A stretch of DNA of 64,000 nt from Clostridia bacterium (GCA_910574255.1 CAJTAK010000008.1:62001-126000), one strand, 5' to 3'. Positions 17,250 through 25,718 are shown, numbered from the stretch's first letter. Translations and numbers: made by a program. Notes: generated from the sequence alone by a model not told the origin.

Positions 17250-18296
17250 ATGAAGAAAAGATATATAATAGAGGATGCCAGAAAACATCTGGCGGAACAG
17301 ATTAACAGTATAGAAGGAATAGAGAGGACTGCCATGCAGGAAAACTTAGTGAAAAACACAAAAGGGCTGTCTGCGGTTATTCCGAAGGATAATGACGGAT
17401 ATTGTACGGTCTATAAAATGGATTGTGCCGATGGTTTGGGACTGATGACAGTTTATCAGGTTTATCCGGGCATACAGCTTATTTACAATGATTTTGAAGC
17501 AACAGGCTGTGAATGGGAAGGTACGCTTGGGAAGAATATATTGGAAATCAACCATTGCAGAGAAGGGCGTGAGGGAAGCAAATTGTTAAGCGGTTCCTGT
17601 CTGTATCTTGGGGAGGGTGATATGTCCATTCATACAATGGATAACTGTGCTTCCGAAATGGCGTTTCCATTAAAGCATTACCGGGGAATTTCCGTTGTTA
17701 TCAATTTGGAGCTGGTATCAGAATATCCGCCGCAGACTTTGGCAGAAAGCGGAATTGATATATTGGAATTTAAGGAAAAGTTTTGTGCAGATGGAAATTG
17801 CTTTATTATGCGGGCGAAGGATGAAATCGAGCATATCTTTTCGGAACTTTATTCTGTTCCGGACTGTCTGCAAAAGCCATATTTTAAGCTAAAGGTGCAG
17901 GAGCTTCTTCTTTTCCTCTGCATGGTGGACGTAACAAAAGAGAAACAGCGGGAAATGTATACTTCGCCGCAGGTGGAGATTGTCAAGGAAATCCATAAAA
18001 AGTTAATTTCCAACTTGCAGGAGCGTTTTACGATTGAGGAGCTTTCCAAAGAATACCTTATCAATACAGCTACTTTAAAAGCCACATTTAAAGGAATTTA
18101 TGGACAGCCTATCGGAACTTACATGAAAGAATACCGCATGAAACAGGCGGCTGTGCTTCTCAGGCAGACGAAAAGCACAATAGCGGAGATCGCAAATCAG
18201 GTGGGATATGAGAACCAGAGCAAATTTTCAACAGCTTTTCGGGATATATTGAAGATAACACCTGCAGAATACCGCAAACAAAATGCCAGTGAATAA
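17250..18296 (+). CDS. AraC-family transcriptional regulator
   Basis: A 348-residue regulator. The first 230 residues hold no named domain but resemble ligand-binding regions of clostridial AraC proteins; residues about 245-345 carry the two HTH motifs (FTIEELSKEYLINTATLKATFKGIYG and STIAEIANQVGYENQSKFSTAFRDILKITPAEYRK). The ATG at 17250 follows GGAG; 17214 is less likely. Its place after the MATE gene suggests it controls that pump. Confidence 0.85.
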   Translation: MKKRYIIEDARKHLAEQINSIEGIERTAMQENLVKNTKGLSAVIPKDNDGYCTVYKMDCADGLGLMTVYQVYPGIQLIYNDFEATGCEWEGTLGKNILEINHCREGREGSKLLSGSCLYLGEGDMSIHTMDNCASEMAFPLKHYRGISVVINLELVSEYPPQTLAESGIDILEFKEKFCADGNCFIMRAKDEIEHIFSELYSVPDCLQKPYFKLKVQELLLFLCMVDVTKEKQREMYTSPQVEIVKEIHKKLISNLQERFTIEELSKEYLINTATLKATFKGIYGQPIGTYMKEYRMKQAAVLLRQTKSTIAEIANQVGYENQSKFSTAFRDILKITPAEYRKQNASE

Positions 18297-18399
18297 ACTG
18301 GAATGAGAAGCAGCATAGCATAATGGGAAGGGAGGTCGTTTTGGAGGTCAGAATGAAGATAAGACAAGTTGGTTTATCAGTGTTAGGCAGGTGGTTATA

Positions 18400-18834
18400 A
18401 TGGGTAAGGTGATGATACTGTCTTTTTCGGAGGATGAGGAAGAAGTCTGCCAGAGAATGTTGCAGATTATAAGCGAAAGCCCCCGCTTTGAAGGCTGTAA
18501 TGTGCTTCAAGTGGAAAAACACCTTAGTATCGGAGAAATGAAACTGAACTTAGCAGAGAAAAATGTGGTCATACATGGTGCGGAGGTTATGCTTACCAAT
18601 AGAGAATTTGAAATACTGTATTTGTTAGCGCAGAGTCCCGGCAGGGTATTCAGCAAAGAGCAGATCTATGATATTGTCTGGCAGGAACCGTATTCCGGCG
18701 ATTACAATATTGTCATGAGCTATATCCGCCATATAAGGGAGAAAATAGAGGACAATCCGGGCAAGCCGCTTTACATACAGACCGTATGGGGCATTGGCTA
18801 TCGGTTCAACAAAAATTTAAGCAGCAGTCTGTGA
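18400..18834 (+). CDS. OmpR/PhoB-type winged-helix DNA-binding protein without receiver
   Basis: A 144-residue protein whose C-terminal 95 residues form a trans_reg_C winged helix (LTNREFEILYLLAQSPGRVFSKEQIYDIVW ... IVMSYIRHIREKIEDNP ... IQTVWGIGYRF). The N-terminal 45 residues are too short for a receiver domain. Such receiver-less forms are common in Firmicute mobile elements. ATG at 18400 is favoured over the GTG at 18391 by the AGGTGG upstream. Target unknown. Confidence 0.8.
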   Translation: MGKVMILSFSEDEEEVCQRMLQIISESPRFEGCNVLQVEKHLSIGEMKLNLAEKNVVIHGAEVMLTNREFEILYLLAQSPGRVFSKEQIYDIVWQEPYSGDYNIVMSYIRHIREKIEDNPGKPLYIQTVWGIGYRFNKNLSSSL

Positions 18835-18853
18835 TGTGAAAACAGATTGCTGC

Positions 18854-19054
18854 TTATTTTTTGTCCTGTACGCCTAAGAGGTATTCGCAGGATACATGGA
18901 AGAACTCTGCCAGAGCCACCACTTCATAATCCGGGACGAATCTTGTCCCTTTTTCAATCCGTAAAACGGTCAGGTCGCTAAACTCATATCCGGCAAGCTG
19001 GAGCTGCTCGGCAAGGGCTTTCTGTGACAGCTTCCTTTCCGTCCGCAGTTCCAT
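18854..19054 (-). CDS. XRE-family repressor, possibly starting at an ATT codon
   Basis: From the ATG at 19054 a 66-residue HTH_3 domain is encoded (LSQKALAEQLQLAGYEFSDL, LRIEKGTRFVPDYEVVALAEFF). The same frame runs upstream without stop to an ATT at 19111, adding IKIYWNKENNSKNLIGQRV, which resembles the normal N-terminus of this repressor group. So the natural start may be the rare ATT codon, or the gene lost its ATG and is now shortened. Operator-like sites lie directly upstream. Confidence 0.65.
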   Translation of the reverse strand: MELRTERKLSQKALAEQLQLAGYEFSDLTVLRIEKGTRFVPDYEVVALAEFFHVSCEYLLGVQDKK

Positions 19055-19123
19055 AACCCTTTGACCGATTAGGTTTTTGGAGTTGTTTTCCTTATTCCAA
19101 TAGATTTTAATATCCTATCACCA

Positions 19124-19196
19124 ACTTTCTAAAGATGAAGTCCCTTATCATTGATTTTACGAAATATTGTTGATAATATACTTCTAAAGATGAAGT
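19124..19196. promoter_or_regulatory. Two copies of an ACTTCTAAAGATGAAGT operator
   Basis: ACTTTCTAAAGATGAAGT (19124-19141) and ACTTCTAAAGATGAAGT (19180-19196) are repeated 55 bases apart; each has ACTTC/GAAGT arms. They sit just upstream of the XRE gene and before the rightward gene at 19291, the usual place for sites of such a repressor. Confidence 0.6.
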
Positions 19197-19290
19197 GCAA
19201 GGGAATTATCTTGTGGAAAGAGAATTAAGGATTGATAATACTGACTGTAAAATACAATAATATTTTTAACAGAGAAAGGTGGAAACAAGC

Positions 19291-19626
19291 ATGAATGAAG
19301 TTTTTGAAACATTGTCGGATGTCTTTGAGGAACTGCGCAGCGAATCAGAGGACAGGGAGTATTCCGTCCAGACGGAGGAAGCAAAAGCAGCCAGCCGGGA
19401 ACTGAAAAAGATGCAGAAGGCATTTGAAGCATATCTTTCCAAGCTGTCGAAAGAGGACAGGGAGTTTTTGGAGGACTATATGGATGTGGTGGATCATGCC
19501 CATTACAAGGAGGAACAGCGGGCATATTATCAGGGATTTGTGGACAGTGTACAGGTTCTTGACGGACTTGGCGTTATAAAAAAGCGTATGCGGATAAAAG
19601 AGTTTCTTAAAAAATTCAGCAGATAG
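19291..19626 (+). CDS. Hypothetical helical protein, 111 residues
   Basis: A charged, fully helical protein (long Glu/Lys-rich segments such as KAASRELKKMQKAFEAYLSKL) with probable coiled coil and no named domain. The ATG at 19291 follows AAGGTGG; the in-frame 19279 start lies inside that ribosome site. Similar short helical proteins accompany XRE repressors in clostridial elements. A strong terminator follows. Confidence 0.6.
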   Translation: MNEVFETLSDVFEELRSESEDREYSVQTEEAKAASRELKKMQKAFEAYLSKLSKEDREFLEDYMDVVDHAHYKEEQRAYYQGFVDSVQVLDGLGVIKKRMRIKEFLKKFSR

Positions 19627-19632
19627 ACAAAG

Positions 19633-19670
19633 AGGTGGCTGGCAGGAAAGAAGGCGAGCCACCTTTTTTT
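19633..19670 (+). terminator. Intrinsic terminator
   Basis: AGGTGGCT (19633-19640) pairs perfectly with AGCCACCT (19657-19664) and is followed by a run of T. It ends the 19291 gene. Confidence 0.85.
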
Positions 19671-19727
19671 GCATGGTTCAGAATAATCCAGAAATATTCA
19701 AGAAAAAATTCAGATGTTGGGGATATT

Positions 19728-20075
19728 CTATTCTTTGGGATGTTTGTATGTCCGAAGATAGGCTTCCACAATAGCGAGGATTGTTGTGATCTGTTCCTCT
19801 GTACATTGTGACAGATAAACCAATAGCCGCTGGTAGTCGAGGTTGTCTGCCGGGACGTTTGGATAAAAAAACGGATCGGCGGAAATATGTAAGGCTCGTA
19901 TGAGCTGCCCTAGCTTTTCAATGCTTGGCACGTTTCCATGATTTTCGATTTCCTTGATATAACGTGAGGAAACGCCGGATTTTTCAGACAGTTCTTCATA
20001 GGTCAGTTTTAGGTCAGTTCTAGCTTTCTTCAGACGGAATCCCATTTCCTTGTAAATTTTCTTTTTACTTGCCAT
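19728..20075 (-). CDS. XRE-family repressor
   Basis: A 115-residue protein with an HTH_3 domain (LKKARTDLKLTYEELSEKSGVSSRYIKEIENHGNVPSIEKLGQLI) and a helical C-terminal tail. Typical of regulators that keep element transfer or excision genes off. Its start follows GGAGG. Direct repeats upstream (20,097 and 20,151) are candidate binding sites. Confidence 0.8.
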   Translation of the reverse strand: MASKKKIYKEMGFRLKKARTDLKLTYEELSEKSGVSSRYIKEIENHGNVPSIEKLGQLIRALHISADPFFYPNVPADNLDYQRLLVYLSQCTEEQITTILAIVEAYLRTYKHPKE

Positions 20076-20603
20076 ATATGCACCTCCATGTATAGTGTAT
20101 ATTGCACATTTCTCTTTGAAAATTCACTAATAAATCACTTTATTAGAGGGGTATAATGCACACATAAGAATAAAAAGACTTTGGATATTGCATATAAAAA
20201 AACGCAGTATCCAGAGGTTTTTTGCATGGTTTTTATCCTTTGGGTACGTTTAGGGGAATTTATGTGTTCTGAACGGTCTGGGGGATATTTTTTTGACTTT
20301 ATGAACCTGTCTGGCTTCTGGCGTGGAAAGGCTCTTTTATAAGGTGTTTTACGGGCAGTAAGACAGGATACACCCTGACAAGTGAATTATACGCTCCCAT
20401 AGCGTGTGGGAAAAACAGAATAGCAGATATGAATAACGTCCAGCGGGCATTTTGCCTGTCCGGGCGTTTTTTATATACAAAAACATTTTTCAACAATTTT
20501 TACACCCACCCGAACATCAGCCTATCCCCATTTGGCAGATACAACGGAAAGGGAAAAGGCGTATGCCTTTGTCACGTCACAGCGGGGGAGGAGGTGAACT
20601 CGC
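20076..20603. other. Control region without genes
   Basis: About 530 bases with no supported gene. GTATATTGCACA (20097-20108) and GTATAATGCACACA (20151-20164) are a spaced direct repeat likely bound by the XRE repressor. Further right, a CGCT/AGCG hairpin lies near 20391-20405. The region is the leader of the sigma-like gene and may hold the promoter for the recombinase operon. No RNA gene is recognised. Confidence 0.4.
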
Positions 20604-21044
20604 ATGAAGAAACCTTCTCACCATGATGAACTGACAATCAGGCATCGTTTTGACCGCCTGTGCCAGATGTCGCTGAAAGGCGAAGCAATCAATTATTACC
20701 GGCACATGGATTACCGCAGGGAACATGAAGCCATGTTTTCTGAACTGTCTGAAAAGGAGCTGAACCAGTTGTTTGTTATGGATGAATACGGAGTGGAGAA
20801 CAGCCATTTTACAGTGCATGGATATGACATTGAGGTGAAAGACACCCTGATTGCGGAAGCGTTGCAGGCACTTTCGGAACGGAAGCGGAATGTAATACTG
20901 CTTTCGTATTTTCTGGAAATGAGCGATGCGGATATAGCAAGGGAGATGAACCTTGTACGCAGCACAGTCCATGAACACCGGACACGCTCTCTTGAGATTT
21001 TAAAGAAGATTATGGAGGGAAAAGCAGATAAGAAAGAGATGTAA
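20604..21044 (+). CDS. Sigma-70-like factor of a mobile element
   Basis: A 146-residue protein with a C-terminal region-4 HTH (LSERKRNVILLSYFLEMSDADIAREMNLVRSTVHEHRTRSLEILKK). The N-terminal half is short and matches the small sigma-like proteins that precede excision genes in Tn916-related clostridial elements. Expected role: activate or recruit polymerase to the excision/recombinase promoter. GGGGGAGGAGG lies upstream of the ATG. It is followed 19 bases later by the HTH gene. Confidence 0.8.
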   Translation: MKKPSHHDELTIRHRFDRLCQMSLKGEAINYYRHMDYRREHEAMFSELSEKELNQLFVMDEYGVENSHFTVHGYDIEVKDTLIAEALQALSERKRNVILLSYFLEMSDADIAREMNLVRSTVHEHRTRSLEILKKIMEGKADKKEM

Positions 21045-21063
21045 GAGCAGAGAAGAAAAGAGT

Positions 21064-21276
21064 TTGTTGCCTTTCCATATCATTAAGGCAGCATCAGAAG
21101 GCGATGTACTGGCAATCAACACAGTCCTGAAACATTATGAGGGATACATAATCACCCTGTCCACCCGGAAGATGTATGACGAGGGCGGGCGGCTTCATTA
21201 TTGTGTTGATGAAACATTGCGCCGGAGGCTTGAAACGAAGCTGATTACAAAGGTACTTGCGTTTGAAGTGGTATAA
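21064..21276 (+). CDS. Conjugative-transposon helix-turn-helix protein (HTH_16 type)
   Basis: A 70-residue protein beginning at TTG: residues 5-50 match the small HTH proteins encoded next to the sigma-like gene in Tn916-type elements (IIKAASEGDVLAINTVLKHYEGYI ... GGRLHYCVDETLRRRLETKLI). It probably works with the upstream factor to control excision. The spacing to the sigma-like gene supports one operon. Confidence 0.75.
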   Translation: MLPFHIIKAASEGDVLAINTVLKHYEGYIITLSTRKMYDEGGRLHYCVDETLRRRLETKLITKVLAFEVV

Positions 21277-21519
21277 GGGGCGGTTCGCTGTCCTTTTCCA
21301 TAGCTGACAGATTTACAGCGGTGTACCTTGAAAATTGAATATACAATAACCTCACAGGACGTGAGAAACTGTGGAGCTACGCAGCAGATACGCTATGACT
21401 GTCTGTTCCGGTAAGGAATTGAAAGTGAAGAAGCATCTGATGATGTTGAAGCAAAGGCACGAGCGAAAAAATATCAGTGTTGGAGTAGAAAACTTCCTAT
21501 ACAGGAAGAGGGGATTCTA

Positions 21520-21705
21520 TTGGCGAAGAAACAGTTTCGTGATAATGATACTTCTGGCGAAAGTCAGTCACATAGAAAAGATGATGGTGCAAGTCCAATG
21601 TGGGCAGGTTTCCCGCCTGTCACCTGTGAGGATATTTTTAATATGTTTATCAATGAAAGTTTATCTTACAGACGAATTTTCATTGATAAACATATCAAAA
21701 AATAA
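21520..21705 (+). CDS. Uncertain small protein ahead of the recombinase
   Basis: A TTG at 21520 preceded by AGAGGGG opens a 61-residue frame (AKKQFRDND ... PPVTCEDIFNMFINESLSYRRIFIDKH). The same frame is open back to 21415 and reads like protein (SDDVEAKARAKKYQCWSRK), so the real start may be earlier at a rare codon, or this is a remnant. No domain is recognised. It lies in the usual position for small accessory genes before a large serine recombinase. Confidence 0.35.
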   Translation: MAKKQFRDNDTSGESQSHRKDDGASPMWAGFPPVTCEDIFNMFINESLSYRRIFIDKHIKK

Positions 21706-21789
21706 TGATTTGGCGTGGGACATGATACATATAGGACAAGCAGATGTCAATATAATGGAATGTGGAAAAGTGAAAGAGGTGTATGTATA

Positions 21790-22041
21790 TTGAGCATAGA
21801 AGAAATGAAAAATGTGGATGTAAGGACAGTAAAAAGGGAGGAACTTGCAGATATAAGAGAAGTGGAAGTAAATAAAAGGAAAAGCCGGGAAGGACAGATT
21901 AAGGACTATCTCGAACAGATTAAGAATCCTTACTGTTATAGATATGGGGAATATGTTGTTAAGATTGGCTTTGAGGATACAACAGTGACACTTACGGATC
22001 GGCTGCAGGAGCTGATATTAAAAACTGCCAGTGCAATGTGA
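21790..22041 (+). CDS. DUF6870-like small element protein
   Basis: An 83-residue protein starting at TTG: LSIEEMKNVDVRTVKREELADI, then IKNPYCYRYGEYVVKIGFEDTTVTLTDRLQELIL. This pattern is a recurring partner gene placed just before serine recombinases in clostridial elements. It has a single cysteine pair at most and no catalytic motif; role unknown. AGAGGTG is the ribosome site. Confidence 0.6.
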   Translation: MSIEEMKNVDVRTVKREELADIREVEVNKRKSREGQIKDYLEQIKNPYCYRYGEYVVKIGFEDTTVTLTDRLQELILKTASAM

Positions 22042-22178
22042 AACTTTCACAAGTGAAATTGCGTATTTCTTCATTGGACAAAAGCGGGAATCTGTGCTAA
22101 ACTATATTCAGGACTAAATTCATATGTGGAACCCTGATTTTATGGTTTGTCAGCACTATAAAATTAGGAGGAAGCGGT

Positions 22179-22370
22179 ATGGGTGAATACATTTCATACA
22201 TATCTTATTTGGCTGCTGTGTACCTGCGTCTGTCAAAAGAAGATGAAGATTTGCGGGAGAGCAAGGACAAGAAAGAAAGCAACAGCATCGCCAATCAAAA
22301 GGCATTGATATTAAAAGCAATAGAATCTATGCCAAATGTTACCCTTTATGACATTTATATAGAAATGTAA
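22179..22370 (+). pseudogene. N-terminal part of large serine recombinase 1 (split gene)
   Basis: AGGAGG precedes an ATG that opens the start of a large serine recombinase: YLRLSKEDED with the catalytic serine at residue 19, ESNSIANQKALI, then ESMPNVTLYDIYI. Homology stops at 22363, where the family would continue with DDGFTG. Exactly that continuation is found in phase at 43,768. The gene has been split by a 21.4 kb insertion. As it stands the fragment ends at a TAA within the insert after 63 residues and cannot act alone. Confidence 0.8.
22354..22363. other. Left junction core of the nested element (TTTATATAGA)
   Basis: TTTATATAGA here and TTTACATAGA at 43768-43777 differ at one base. Both fall on the same codons (IYI / VYI before D-D-G) of the split recombinase. 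They are the likely crossover repeats (attL/attR cores) of the inserted 21.4 kb segment. Confidence 0.6.
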
Positions 22371-22405
22371 ACCGCTTAATTGATACAAAGGATAGGAACA
22401 GAATA

Positions 22406-22660
22406 TCAGGAAAACCGCTGAAAACAAGGGGGTTCCGGCACATTGGTTGTTGCTGGAATCCCTTGTTTGCTTTTTGGCCGGTTTGAAAATCTGTGGCAGT
22501 CGGCAGAGGGGGTGTTCACTTTTGAACCCTCCCCAAAGAGCATTTGAACCCCATGATCAGAGGAAATGAACCCTCCGTGGTCAGTTTGAACCCTGTGGTC
22601 AAATGGAGTGACCACCCCACTGTCTGATTTGAACACCGTGGTCACTATAAAAAATGTGTG
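22406..22660. repeat. Multiple TTTGAACCC/GTGGTCA sites, possible IS21-type end
   Basis: TTTGAACCC-type units recur at 22521, 22553, 22566, 22585 and 22628, mixed with GTGGTCA units (22577, 22595, inverted at 22609, and 22639). Such spaced repeats are typical of transposase-binding ends of IS21-family elements. No transposase gene remains, so this is at best a solo end. The rest of 22371-23140 shows no gene. Confidence 0.4.
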
Positions 22661-23140
22661 TGGTTATTTGTCGGTAACCATCTTACTGGCTTGCGCATCA
22701 CAGTTTGATACAATGCACTTAGGTATGAGTTTAAGTGCACTTTTTAACGATAAGGTTTTTTGCAATAGATTAATAGCCTGAAGAATTCATGCAAAATCAC
22801 AACCAGTTACTGTCCAGCAGGGGACTGAACAATATATAGATATGCCGTTTTCCGATTCCATATAGATTGTATTTTGAATATGAGAGTAGATATATTTGAC
22901 TGAATAAGCAAATTTATTCCTTCACGGGTATAATCCCCTGCTACTTGCAATATTTAGAAGGAGGAAGCCAGGGGGTGGATACTCGGTAGCTTGCAGCGGG
23001 GGTGTTCATTCTTCAAAATCTCCTATCCTATACCATATCTTGTACTTTGATTTGCCAAAACAGACAAAATATCTCTGCTGAACAATAACCACAACCATAC
23101 GTTAGCCGTAAGCATTACCGTAAACTTTTTTGGAAAAAGC

Positions 23141-23170
23141 TTGACATCGGGCAAGAGTATGGTATATACT
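23141..23170 (+). promoter_or_regulatory. Promoter of tRNA-Tyr
   Basis: TTGACA at 23141-23146 and TATACT at 23165-23170 (18-base spacing, TATATA also possible at 16) lie about 15 bases before the tRNA. A strong housekeeping-type promoter. Confidence 0.7.
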
Positions 23171-23184
23171 ATATAGGATTATAT

Positions 23185-23266
23185 GGGGGAATTCCCGAGT
23201 GGCCAAAGGGGACAGACTGTAAATCTGCTGGCATTGCCTTCGGTGGTTCGAATCCACCTTCCCCCA
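23185..23266 (+). tRNA. tRNA-Tyr (GTA anticodon)
   Basis: An 82-base class II tRNA: acceptor stem GGGGGAA (23185-23191) pairs with TTCCCCC (23259-23265), the anticodon loop is CTGTAAA, a long variable arm is present, and the T arm contains GGTTCGAATCC. The 3' CCA is not encoded. It lies on the nested element directly upstream of a T-box leader and a tyrosyl-tRNA synthetase, and has its own promoter. Confidence 0.95.
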
Positions 23267-23289
23267 TCAGGAAATAACAGACATTCTGT

Positions 23290-23548
23290 TTATAACAAAA
23301 AAGCTGAGATAGAAATAAGTAGCATTATTAAGATTCTAACAGAAAGTTGTCGGTTGATGAGAGACGCAAGAAAGATAATGTGAATACATTCTGGAGTTAC
23401 GTACTGAAATGATAGTAGGCTACGTCGGTAAGCACCGTTATATGCTAGGGTATATTATACCCATTGAGGTATATAGTGTGAACTATATACGAACATTAGG
23501 TGGTAACGCGAGAGAACTCGTCCTTTTGGTTAAGGAGGGGTTTTTTTT
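23290..23548 (+). ncRNA. T-box leader of tyrS
   Basis: The T-box sequence AGGTGGTAACGCG is at 23498-23510, matching the conserved antiterminator bulge that pairs with the uncharged tRNA acceptor end. A terminator (CGTCCTT/AAGGAGG region, then eight T, 23517-23548) follows. UAC triplets upstream (around 23382 and 23399) are candidate specifier codons for tyrosine. The leader should allow tyrS transcription when tRNA-Tyr is uncharged. The 5' boundary is approximate. Confidence 0.85.
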
Positions 23549-23568
23549 ATGATGAAAGGAGAATAATA

Positions 23569-25503
23569 ATGTTTTTTCGTGTAGATAAGAAGATTGCAAA
23601 CATCGGCGATGGTATATACACAGGGGTAGTTGTAGCATATGGTTTGAATAACAAGACAGTTTGTCCTCAAACAACAGAACTTTTACAGAATGAAGTAAAC
23701 TGCGTATATGAAAGCCTAAATGGTCAAAGTGTAAAAAGCATTGAAACCCTAAATATTTATCGTAATGCGATGAAAAATTTGGGAATTAATCCATCAAAAT
23801 TCCCTTGCTCAGTTGAGGCTATTCTTACGCGTATCTCTAAGAAAGGCGAGTTCCCATCTCTTGGTCCTGTTGTTGATCTTGGAAACTATATTTCTGTTAA
23901 GTATCGGGTTCCGGTTGGCGTGCATGATATTGACACCATGACGGAGGATCTGTATATCCGGCTTGCAACTTTGGATGATTGCAAGAGTGATGAGAATCAG
24001 TATGAGGGTGACAAGTTGGTTGAAGGTGAACCAGTGTATGCGACGGGAACATCTGTTCGAACCAGACGTTGGCTGTGGAGACAGATGCCGGCAGGTCGTA
24101 TTGGTGAGGAATCTACAAACTTCATTTTTCCTATTGATGGATTTAACAGTATCAAAGAAACTATTGATGCAGCCTGTAATGAACTGGTTGCATTGCTTAA
24201 GGTGATATTTGGTGTAAATGCAGAATTTGGAATACTGACTTCTGAAGAAGCTGAGTTTAGATTTGGTGCTATGACAAAGGAAGAAAAGTATATTGAAGAT
24301 CAGATTGCTATTATGCTGAAAGGTGTAGCGCAGCATACTGCTGTTCCCCAAATCCGTGAAAAGCTTAATAATGCAAGGCAGGCAAACAGACCTCTTAGAA
24401 TCAAGCTTGGCTTGGATCCATCTGCTCCTGACATCCATATCGGTCACTCTGTTGTCTTGCGCAAAATTAGACAGCTTCAAGATATGGGTCATACTGCTAT
24501 TATCATAATTGGTGACTATACGGGTATGATTGGTGATCCTACCGGAAAATCTAAGACTAGAAAACAGTTGTCCAGAGAAGATGTTGAGCGTAATGCTAAT
24601 ACTTATATGGAACAAATTTTTAAAATTATTGATCGTAGCAAGACAGAGGTATACTATAACAGCGACTGGTTGAGCAAGATGACATTTGGCGATGTTATCG
24701 AGTTGGCAGCAAAGTGCACTGTAGCACGTATGCTAGAGAGAGATGATTTCAATAACCGCTATACCAATCACTTGCCTCTATCTGTCCATGAATTTTTCTA
24801 TCCTTTGATGCAGGCATATGATTCTGTTGCTGTGAAAGCGGATATTGAGTTGGGTGGCACAGACCAGACCTTTAACATCTTGATGGGAAGAAACATCCAA
24901 AAAGATTATGGTCAGGATCCTCAGTTGACTTTGTTTATGCCCCTATTAGAAGGCATTGATGGTGTAGAGAAGATGAGTAAAAGTCTGGGCAATTACATCG
25001 GTATAAGTGAGCCTGCAGAAGTGATTTTTGAGAAAGTTATGAAGATTCCAGATGGTCTGATTATTAAATACTACAATTTGTGCACTGATGTACATCCTAA
25101 CAAGGTTGCATATCTGCAGGAAGCTTTGGATAATGGAACTAACCCTCGTGATATTAAAATGCTTCTGGCTCATGAGATTACCGAGTTGTATGCTGGTAAG
25201 GAATGTGCTGACCAGGCAGAAGAACGCTTTAAGGCTGTGTATCAGCATAATCAAATGCCTGAAAATGCACCTGTACTGACAATCTCCACTAATGAAGAGT
25301 ATCCTGATGGTGAGCAGATTATTGCTGCATTGGTTCAAGGTGGTTACTATAAGTCGAAGGGGGAAGCTCGTCGTGTGTTTGTGCAAGGTGGTGCTCAACT
25401 TAATGGCGAGAGAATAATCGATACCAAGACTATTGAGATTAAGACAGGTATTGCAGAATTAAAGATGGGGAAATCCAAGTTCTTCAAAATTATTCGACAG
25501 TAA
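23569..25503 (+). CDS. tyrS: Tyrosyl-tRNA synthetase fused to an N-terminal B3/4 domain
   Basis: A 644-residue protein. Residues about 1-220 resemble the B3/4 domain known from the PheRS beta subunit and from free editing proteins (LNIYRNAMKNLGINPSKFPCSVEAIL, VDLGNYISVKYRVPVGVHDID). Residues about 225-644 are a class I TyrRS with HIGH at 290-293, KMSKS at 468-472, the DYTGMIGDP/GGTDQTFNI tyrosine pocket strands and a C-terminal S4-like domain (GGYYKSKGEARRVFVQGG). It charges tRNA-Tyr with tyrosine. A standard TyrRS is about 400-420 residues. The ATG at 23569 follows AAAGGAG after the T-box terminator. In PheRS, B3/4 removes wrongly attached tyrosine; what it would remove here is unclear. Confidence 0.9.
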   Translation: MFFRVDKKIANIGDGIYTGVVVAYGLNNKTVCPQTTELLQNEVNCVYESLNGQSVKSIETLNIYRNAMKNLGINPSKFPCSVEAILTRISKKGEFPSLGPVVDLGNYISVKYRVPVGVHDIDTMTEDLYIRLATLDDCKSDENQYEGDKLVEGEPVYATGTSVRTRRWLWRQMPAGRIGEESTNFIFPIDGFNSIKETIDAACNELVALLKVIFGVNAEFGILTSEEAEFRFGAMTKEEKYIEDQIAIMLKGVAQHTAVPQIREKLNNARQANRPLRIKLGLDPSAPDIHIGHSVVLRKIRQLQDMGHTAIIIIGDYTGMIGDPTGKSKTRKQLSREDVERNANTYMEQIFKIIDRSKTEVYYNSDWLSKMTFGDVIELAAKCTVARMLERDDFNNRYTNHLPLSVHEFFYPLMQAYDSVAVKADIELGGTDQTFNILMGRNIQKDYGQDPQLTLFMPLLEGIDGVEKMSKSLGNYIGISEPAEVIFEKVMKIPDGLIIKYYNLCTDVHPNKVAYLQEALDNGTNPRDIKMLLAHEITELYAGKECADQAEERFKAVYQHNQMPENAPVLTISTNEEYPDGEQIIAALVQGGYYKSKGEARRVFVQGGAQLNGERIIDTKTIEIKTGIAELKMGKSKFFKIIRQ

Positions 25504-25541
25504 CGACTTAATTTTTTTAGAAGTAAGTATATATATGTAAT

Positions 25542-25598
25542 AATACTACTAAATAATGCAGTAGCATTTGTGTTTCTGTATTGCTAGTAGTATTTTTT
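25542..25598 (+). terminator. Strong intrinsic terminator after tyrS
   Basis: AATACTACTA (25542-25551) pairs perfectly with TAGTAGTATT (25585-25594), with inner pairing ATGCAG/CTGTAT and a T-run. tyrS is therefore mostly its own transcription unit, and the biosynthetic genes start a new one. Confidence 0.85.
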
Positions 25599-25718
25599 TG
25601 ATATTTTTTGTAATTTATTACTTGTTATTTGTGTGATTACATGATACTATAAAATATAAAACATAAATATTTTTGCTTTATATTACAGTTAGATTTGCTA
25701 AATAAATGGGGAATGAAT

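Noticed and set aside
22406..22645. Minus-strand 79-residue ORF
   Set aside because: It is simply the translation of the TTTGAACCC/GTGGTCA repeats.
23185..23266. tRNA-Tyr as the integration site of the nested element
   Set aside because: The tRNA lies 0.8 kb inside the insert and no copy of its 3' end is seen near 43.7 kb; the junction is within the recombinase gene instead.
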